Shown here piece by piece: positions 26,001-35,000 of a DNA stretch of 64,000 nt. The DNA comes from Glandiceps talaboti (lineage: Eukaryota; Hemichordata; Enteropneusta; Spengelidae), in the NCBI RefSeq assembly GCF_964340395.1, contig NC_135571.1, positions 1,033,501-1,097,500 of the forward strand. Reading direction: 5' to 3'. A program made the translations under genes and the position numbers. Every line of letters starts with the position of its first letter. Position 1 is the first letter of the stretch. The notes beneath the pieces are model-generated. The model saw only the letters and a list, made by a program, of their open reading frames with translations, was not told the origin of the DNA and did no database searches.

Positions 26001-29000
26001 TTACTTACCACCCTCAACAAAAACACTGGTAGGGAACCCTGGTAAAATGACAGGGGAACTCAGGTAGATGTTACCTACTTACCACCCTTAAAAAAAACGC
26101 TGGTATGGAACCCTGGTAAAATAACTGGGGAACTCAGGTACATTTTCTACAGAAATTCACACAATATTGAATTTATTCCATTTTTTTCATTTTTCCTTTC
26201 ACCAGGTACTTTCCCATTTAATCACCTACATTGGTAGCAGACAGCTGTATGACCAATTAGACCCTCGGAAAGTCTATTGTGAAAATGACGCACTTGGTAA
26301 AGTGTTCGGAGTCAAAGAATTCACCATCAAGGATGTCAAGTGAGTAGTCACGCCGTATAAATAGCGCCCTCTTGTGGCATTGTTGACACATTCTTTTGTT
26401 TCTACTCTTCAAGAAAGTTTGGACATGCTTATTGTCAGCACCGAGCTAGCCAGGTATTAACGTAGGGCTTGTGCAGGTATTAACCCTTCCAGTTACTAAC
26501 ACATACTGGTGAGGTGTTAGTACCAGTCCAGTGTTAGCACTGAGCTAGCCTGGTGTTAATGTAGGACTGGTGTAGACATTAACCCTTCCAGTTACTAACA
26601 CATACTGGTGAGGTGTTAGTGTCAGCCTAGTGTTACAGTTAGCACTGAGCTAGTCAGGTGTTAACATAGGGCTGGTGCACGTATTAACCCATCCAGTGTT
26701 AGTACCAGCCTAACATTATTTTCACACTAGTCTGACATATCTATATATGAACTCAGTCATAACTATACATGTACCTGCTGGATTTAGTATTTACAAGTAG
26801 TTTAACAATAAATGATTCACTGAAGAAGAGGGACCCAAACCCCTCAAAATATTTTGGTGTAGAAATGTTTGGTTTAGTGATACTAGTCCAGTCCAACAGT
26901 GAATTTTGTGTTGTAATGTATATCTGTGTGACTATGCAAATACCTTCTTAGATTGACCTCTGACCCCCAACTACCTTGGGCATGCCCAAACTTGACCTTA
27001 TCAGTTTCTGTAATCCATGGACATTACTAATCTTAATCTGATGAGATTAAGTCAGCTACCTATCACAAGATTGAGATTAGAATGTTTATTTGCTACCAAA
27101 CCTTGCAATGTTATTGTAAAAGTTAAGATAAGGTTATTGATTTTGTTTTGAAAATTACTCGGTATCAGTACTATCTCTCTCTTCAAGTTTACACATGTTT
27201 ATACAATCAAAATTGTTTTTGTAAAAATTTCACGAAATGTTGATAAAATTTGGTGTTGAAAGCAGAAATTTCAGACAATGTATTGTTGTACGTCCCTGAC
27301 AGTGTCGATGATAAGTTTTCACATTTTTATACTTTTTGTAAAAATTTCACAAAATGTTGATAAAATTTGGTGTTGAAAGCAGAAATTTCAGACAATGTAT
27401 TGTCGTATGTCCCTGACAATGTCGATGATAAGTTTTCACATTTTTATAGTTTTTGTAAAAATTTCACGAAATGTTGATAAAATTTCGTGTGTCGGTAGGA
27501 CCCGACCCCCACCTAGTTTTTCACCACCGACTTTATCCGAGAAAAAAATGATATACTGCTACATGAATATGTTTACTGACAGGGGATTCAATACTGTTGA
27601 GTGTACTATAACAGTGAAATCATAAAAACTAACAGTTTTTTTAAAAAGTTACAGTTTCAGCTAGTGCATACAAAACAAGTACGTCCTAAAAATGGCTGAA
27701 CTCGATGTACGCCCCTTTAGAAATGTTTACCTACTGTTTCTTGTCACCTTCAAACAAACTTTGTTTCCAATCGTTACTGATACCAGCTCCAACATGTTTT
27801 CATATTTCTAAAGATGATTGACAGGAAATTATTTGATTTCCTGTTCAGGACAAGTTTTATCAAGTACTTATGAATAATTAGATATTTGATTAGAACATTA
27901 TCAATGCTGTGCAGTTTTTACATTTATCGTATTTAGATAAGGAAACAAGTTTTATACAAAACCAAACATGAATTTTCATATTTTGGCATGATTTTTTTAT
28001 CGTTATCAATTTTAAAATGAAACACAATGACAAGGATTATTTTTTATCGATTATTACGTATGATGCGATAAACTTTGTGATGAAAATGTATTTTCCCGCC
28101 AATGCCATGTTATAGAACTATGGTAAAACAGTGAAACACAAATAATTCTTGTTAAATTACTTGTAATTGCCCTATGTATCATACTAATTGTAATATGGGA
28201 ACTCACATCCTAACTCAGTCATACAGCCCTTAACAAAAACACTGGTAAAATGACTGGGGAACTCAGGTAGATTTTACCTACTTACCACCCTTAACACTGG
28301 TAGGGAACCCTGGTAAAATGACTGGGGAACTCAGGTAGATTTTACCTACTTACCACCCTTAACACTGGTAGGGAACCCTGGTAAAATGACTGGGGAACTC
28401 GGGTAGATTTTACCTACTTACCACCCTTAACACTGGTATGATGGAAGTTCTGTTAAAATAACTGGCAAGTCACATAGTTTTTACCTACTTTAATACTTCT
28501 TTTTCAAAAGGAAATGAAAAAAAAGTCTAAATATCTTGAATTTTGTTTCAATTTTCAGGAATCTCTTGTTTGAGAATGTCATCATTGTTAGTAATCCAGC
28601 CCACCTAGGTAAGTCAATTTTAGTGTCTATGATCTAGCCCATCTAAGTAAGTCTTCTTTAGGGTTGCCTACAATTGATGAATTATTCCATACCCTAACCT
28701 GTAAGACTTCTTAAGGGCTGATATTTAATTTAATTGGATATTTAATTTGAATTTTTAATTTATACTACTTGAAAAATCAATGTGAAAACAACATTGACAA
28801 AGTCTGTTTTTATACAGTACAAAAAAGCAAAAAAAGGTGTAAAAAGTTTGTTATTGTACATAAAATATCAAACATTTTTTATGCTTTTGTAATTTATTGA
28901 GTTACAAACAAGGACTTGGTGGATGTTGTTTCACATTGATTTTTCAAGTAGGAAGCCATGATAAAATTGTTTTATGAATTAAAAATCCAACTTAGAGAAA

Positions 29001-32000
29001 GTGGTACGTTATTTTGCATTATGACCTATACACACTTAATTGACTCAGTGAATTCTCCTTGGTGATATGGTATCATGTATGTTTGAAAGTAAAACTTGTC
29101 TCAACTGCATATGTGGCTGTCTTTCCTTGACCTTTGACCTGTACATGTTAATTTCCTAATGTTTGTATATTTCATTCACCAGCTGTCCAGCATCACCCTG
29201 GTTACCAACATCAACAAAGACAATCATACTACACATTACAACATCATCATGAGCAGGTATGTTGTACATTTCATGATATTTTGTTCAATAACTTAAAAAA
29301 TGTTAACCTTGTTCCAAATTTTGATTAAATATTGTGATGTGTGGGTAAATACTTAGAATGAAAATATTGATTTAATATTCGATACTAAACGTCTCTGTTT
29401 TATTGGTAGATGGTTGTCAGAACAACAGCAACATGCACCACTTCCATGACATCAGCATCAAGTACTAAACCAGACAGTACTGCATCTGTATCCATGGCAA
29501 CATCAATTTCCATGCCCGCACCAACTGTCATGATTGATGCAGGTGTATCAACAACTTCAAATGTGGTTTCCATGGAGACAAAACCAGTGTCCCCCAGTGG
29601 CAGTTCTTTAACATCACCACCAAGTAAAGAGAGTAAGTATTTTATAGGCCAAGTAATATGAATAATGTGGAAGTCAGATGACTTTTCTATTTCAGCCCAG
29701 CAGTATGTATATTATAGATGTTGGATGAATATTCTATTTAAGATACCATAGACTTCTCATAGTGTCCAGCAGTGAAGTCATGTGAACACCACAACCTATT
29801 AGTATTAAAAGATTTTAGAGATAGAGAATATCATAGCAGTATTGTTATCCATGGTACAACATGGACAAACGGAAGTGTTGCAAACAGGGAAGGTAAACAA
29901 ATGAATTGGATATGTATATTGGCTGTCTGGTTGGTTGGCTGGTTGGTTGGTTGGTTGGTTGGTTGGCTGGTTGGCTGGCTGGCTGGCTGGCTGGATGGTT
30001 GGTTGATTGGTTGGTTGGTTGGTTGGTTTGTTTGTTGGTTGAATGATCAATTGATTGTCTGATGTTTATTGATTGATAGATACAAGAGATAAAGAGACAG
30101 TGTCTTCAGAATATACAGCCACAAGTTGTAGTGTACAGGTAAGTTATACAAAACTATTTTATCATTTTATTCAGACACAATTCTTTAACAAAGCTTACTT
30201 GGAATGGTTGATCATTCAGCTGTAGTGAACAGTGTTCTGGCATTTGGCTGGTTGGTTGATTGGGTGGGTGGGTTGGTGGGTGGGTGGGCATTGGGTGAGT
30301 GGTTGGTTGGTTGGTTGGCTGGCTGGCTGGCTGGCTAACTGACTGACTGACTGACTGACTGACTGACTGACTGACTGACTGCTTGTGTGATTGAGTGACT
30401 GGTTAGCTTGGCTGCTTACTAACTTACTTACTTCTCTATATGGCAAACCAAATCCATCAAAAAAATTTACATGTACTTTGCAAAGTTTTGAAACGGGAAG
30501 AAACAGACAAAATTGTACAAGACTGGACCATTGATGCATGTATATGGTTCCCCTCTTATTAACAACATTTCAAAAAAACTCTTAATTTTTTATGTCCACA
30601 CATATTTCAAGAACTTGAACTTTGAACTTTGAACTTTACAGGGACGAGAAACAGCTGTTGTAGCTGACTCATCAGATGACCTGTGGTTTCTGGAAGAAGA
30701 TGGTCACTTTTCCGTGGAATATGAAGTGGAATCCGATGCCAGTGAAGGATATTCCTTTGGAAATGATACATCTGAGACAGTCGATAGTGATGCATCAATT
30801 GAGGTGAGACAAACAGACGTCAATTTTGGTTTTATCCTTTACTCTATTGCTTGGATATATATAAGTCACGCGCACCAAAGAAGAACCCTATAGAACACGT
30901 CTGAAAGATAGAATAAGCATAGTTAGATATTAGGGAATGTAAATAATTTGTTAATTCCATGGGGTTCCAGCGGTCTGAGATGGAAATTGATTTCCTCCTC
31001 ACTACACTATGAAACTGTCATACCTTGATACACAACAACAACAACAGTCATCTCTCATGTAGGTTCATCCCATGTTCTTATCAGTTTATTTATGTCTATA
31101 TCCATGAAAGTAACTTGTTGTATACCCATACTGTATTTGCATACTGTATTTGCATATTCATGAGATCATGTGACATGTAATAATTTCCCCAAATTTTCTT
31201 ACATGGGATTTCTTTACTCATTTTTATATTCATAAATTATACATATTCATAGAATAATTTGCATATTGCAGCCAGTTCATCAACAGTAATTTGCATAGTG
31301 ATAAAGTCATTTGCATATAAATACATGATAAATATATGTATAGTGTCTTCTTATTTCGCATATTGGTGAATCAGTTTACAATTGATGATAAATTATTATT
31401 TAGGTGGACTGACATCTTTGCGATGGTTTTATTTTGACAGGAAGTATACGAAGTCTTACAACTTTGTGATGAAGATGATAATGATTCCTGTTTTGCTGAT
31501 GACGACAGCAGTGATTCTGACACGGAACTCACTGATCAGGTAGGCATGACAACCAATAGTTCAAAGGTGAAAGGTCACTGACACAATTCACTGATCAGGT
31601 AGATATAACAACCAATAGTCCAAAGCTCTGAGGTCCAAAAATTGAAATTAAAAAGTGTATTGATTACCAATCACATTTCTTGATACAGTTGTTTAGTCAA
31701 AAGTCATTGATGAAAGACATTTATTGATTGGATTTTGAAAGCTATACTATTTTTGTTTGGCCAATCAGATTTCATGATAGCTTTTCCTGTTGGTCATGTT
31801 TGTTTAAAATCAGATGATGTCATTAGTGTACAAGTGAACTGAATATGTTACCTTGGATACCAATGCTTTTCATAAAATCTCAGACATAGATGTAATATTT
31901 AGTTCTTATGCCAAAACTTTGCTATAATACATTATTGTCCTCTCATCATAGGATAAATGGACTTGTACGGAGTGTTCAACTTTGAATTCACCGATACGTA

Positions 32001-35000
32001 GGTATTGTATACGTTGCTGGGCACTCAGGAAAGGTTGGCTTCCAGACACAGAGAAGTTAGCACAACTCAGAAATATTCGAGAGAAAAGAAAACTCCAACG
32101 ATCAATTTCAGCTCCAGGTAAGAACAATGCATATTAAGATAATATGCATATTCATAGTGTCATTTGCATATTAAGATGATATGCATATTTATAGTGTCAT
32201 TTGCATATTAAGATGATATGCATATTCGTCGTGTCATTTGCATATTTTGAGATCATAAGCCATTAGATTAGAACCACACAACAGAGGACCCACTGTCACA
32301 CACTTATGTAATCTACCACATTGAACAACAATATATTTAGTTTGCACCTATCTTAGTAAACTGAAACCCTGGTTGCCACAGTCATATTTATAGTGTTATT
32401 TACTAACTTGTTGATTAAGTATTTTTTCCATTCATTAAAGTGGCCATATGGATAAGGATTGGGTATTTATTTTAGATTTTTTAATTTATCAATAATTTTA
32501 TCATGCCATCCTCCTTGAAAAATCAATGTGAAACAACATTGACCAAGTCTGTGTGTGAAACTCAATACATTGCAAAAAGCTAAAACATGTGTAAAAAGTA
32601 CGTACCATAATTTGCAATTTACTGAGTTACAAACACAGACTTGGCCTATGTTGTTTCGCATTGGTTTTTCAAGTAGCAAGCCATGATAAAATTGTTTTAT
32701 AAATTAAAATATCCAATATAAATACCCAATTCTCATCCATATGGCCACTTTAAAACTTTGTGTTGGAAATTTTGAAAAGTTTATACTACAGTAATAAGGC
32801 TAATACCAGATAGTTTAACGTATATAGTATTGACTGTGATTTTAAAATAGCTTAGTTTGAAATGTTGTGATAATTAACAGTTCAACTTTCTGTAATTTTG
32901 TTATCTTTTCTGCTGTTATCAGATGCTATCTTACATCAGTCTTCATCTACCGTTGCTAGTAGCAACAGCCAAGCAACATCATTCCAAGATGGCGTACCTG
33001 TTATGAACTTGACAAACTCCATGTATGCAGTGACAGTCACTGGAGGTGATGAACCAGATATTGGTAAGTTTGTGAATGATCTTGTCATAGCAACTATGTT
33101 CACATCCTCATTTTTCATCATCTGGAACACCCACCTGTGAGAATTCTGTCAAAACTTTCAGTCAACCCAGCTGTATAATTGGGGACCTGGTAGGATAGAG
33201 GTTGCAATGTGAATGCTTTAATCCTATGTGTACCCTAGTCAACCCAGCTGTATAATTGGGGACCTGGTAGGATAGAGGTTGTAATGTGAATGCTTTAATC
33301 CTATGTGTACCCTAGTCAACCCAGCTGTATAATTGGGGACCTGGTAGGATAGAGGTTGTAATGTGAATGCTTTAATCCTATGTGTACCCTAGTCAACCCA
33401 GCTGTATAATTGGGGACCTGGTAGGATAGAGGTTGTAATGTGAATGCTTTAATCCTATGTGTACCCTAGTCAACCCAGCTGTATAATTGGGGACCTGGTA
33501 GGATAGAGGTTGTAATGTGAATGCTTTAATCCTATGTGGTTTTAAAGGCTGCAATGGATATAAACAATTGTGGTACATACAGAAAATGCTTTACTTTGGT
33601 GTTATGGGTTGTACTTGTTATGGATGTGGTACATACAGAAAATGCTTTACTTTGGTGTTATGGGTTGTATTTGATATGGGTGCTATAAACGATTGTGGTA
33701 CATACAGAAAATGCTTTACTTTGGTGTTATGGGTTGTATTTGATATGGGTGCTATAAACGATTGTGGTACATACAGAAAATGCTTTACTTTGGTGTTATG
33801 GGTTGTACTTGATATGGATGCTATAAACGATTGTGGTACATACAGAAAATGCTTTACTTTGGTGTTATGGGTTGTACTTGATATGGATGCTATAAACAAT
33901 TGTGGTACATACAGAAAATGCTTTACTTTGGTGTTATGGGTTGTACTTGATATGGATGCTATAAACAATTGTGGTACATACAGAAAATGCTTTACTTTGG
34001 TGTTATGGGTTGTACTTGTTATGGATGCTATAAACAATTGTGGTACATACAGAAAATGCTTTACTTTGGTGTTATGGGTTGTACTTGATATGGATGCTAT
34101 AATCGATTGTGGTACATACAGAAAATGCTTTACTTTGGTGTTATGGGTTGTACTTGATATGGATGCTATAAACAATTGTGGTACATACAGAAAATGCTTT
34201 ACTTTGATGTTATGGGTTGTACTTGTTATGGATGCTATAAACAATTGTGGTACATACAGAAAATGCTTTACTTTGGTGTTATGGGTTGTACTTGATATGG
34301 ATGCTATAAATGATTGTGGTACATACAGAAAATGCTTTACTTTGGTGTTATGGGTTGTACTTGATATGGATGCTATAAACGATTGTGGTACATACAGAAA
34401 ATGCTTTACTTTGGTGTTATGGGTTGTACTTGATATGGATGCTATAAACGATTGTGGTACATAAAGAAAATGCTTTACTTTGGTGTTATGGGTTGTACTT
34501 GATATGGATGCTATAAATGATTGTGGTACATACAGAAAATGCTTTACTTTGGTGTTATGGGTTGTACTTGATATGGATGCTATAAATGATTGTGATACAT
34601 ACAGAAAATGCTTTACTTTGGTGTTATGGGTTGTACTTGATATGGATGCTATAAATGATTGTGGTACATACAGAAAATGCTTTACTTTGGTGTTATGGGT
34701 TGTACTTGATATGGATGCTATAAATGATTGTGGTACATACAGAAAATGCTTTACTTTGGTGTTATGGGTTGTACTTGATATGGATGCTATAAATGATTGT
34801 GGTACATACAGAAAATGCTTTACTTTGGTGTTATGGGTTGTACTTGATATGGATGCTATAAATGATTGTGGTACATACAGAAAATGCTTTACTTTGGTGT
34901 TATGGGTTGTACTTGATATGGATGCTATAAACAATTGTGGTACATACAGAAAATGCTTTACTTTGGTGTTATGGGTTGTATATTTCTGATATTTAAATTT

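Larger units (their letters stand above)
22523..26205 (+). other. MDM2 intron 3 (3.7 kb)
   Basis: Splits the p53-binding domain. Contains a half copy of the palindromic element, a diverged and a regular array of the 74-bp minisatellite, and short TCACCCCTA-type repeats near 23600-23690. Stretches 22530-23490 and 23700-24250 show nothing recognised. Confidence 0.85.
26340..28558 (+). other. MDM2 intron 4 (2.2 kb)
   Basis: Donor GTGAGT, acceptor TTTCAG. Contains a CTCF-like motif near its start, two small tandem repeats, a DR1-like site and a short 66/74-bp minisatellite. 27500-28200 shows nothing recognised. Confidence 0.85.
28609..29182 (+). other. MDM2 intron 5
   Basis: Carries a degenerate copy of the palindromic element and a perfect DR1 motif close to exon 6. 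Confidence 0.9.
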
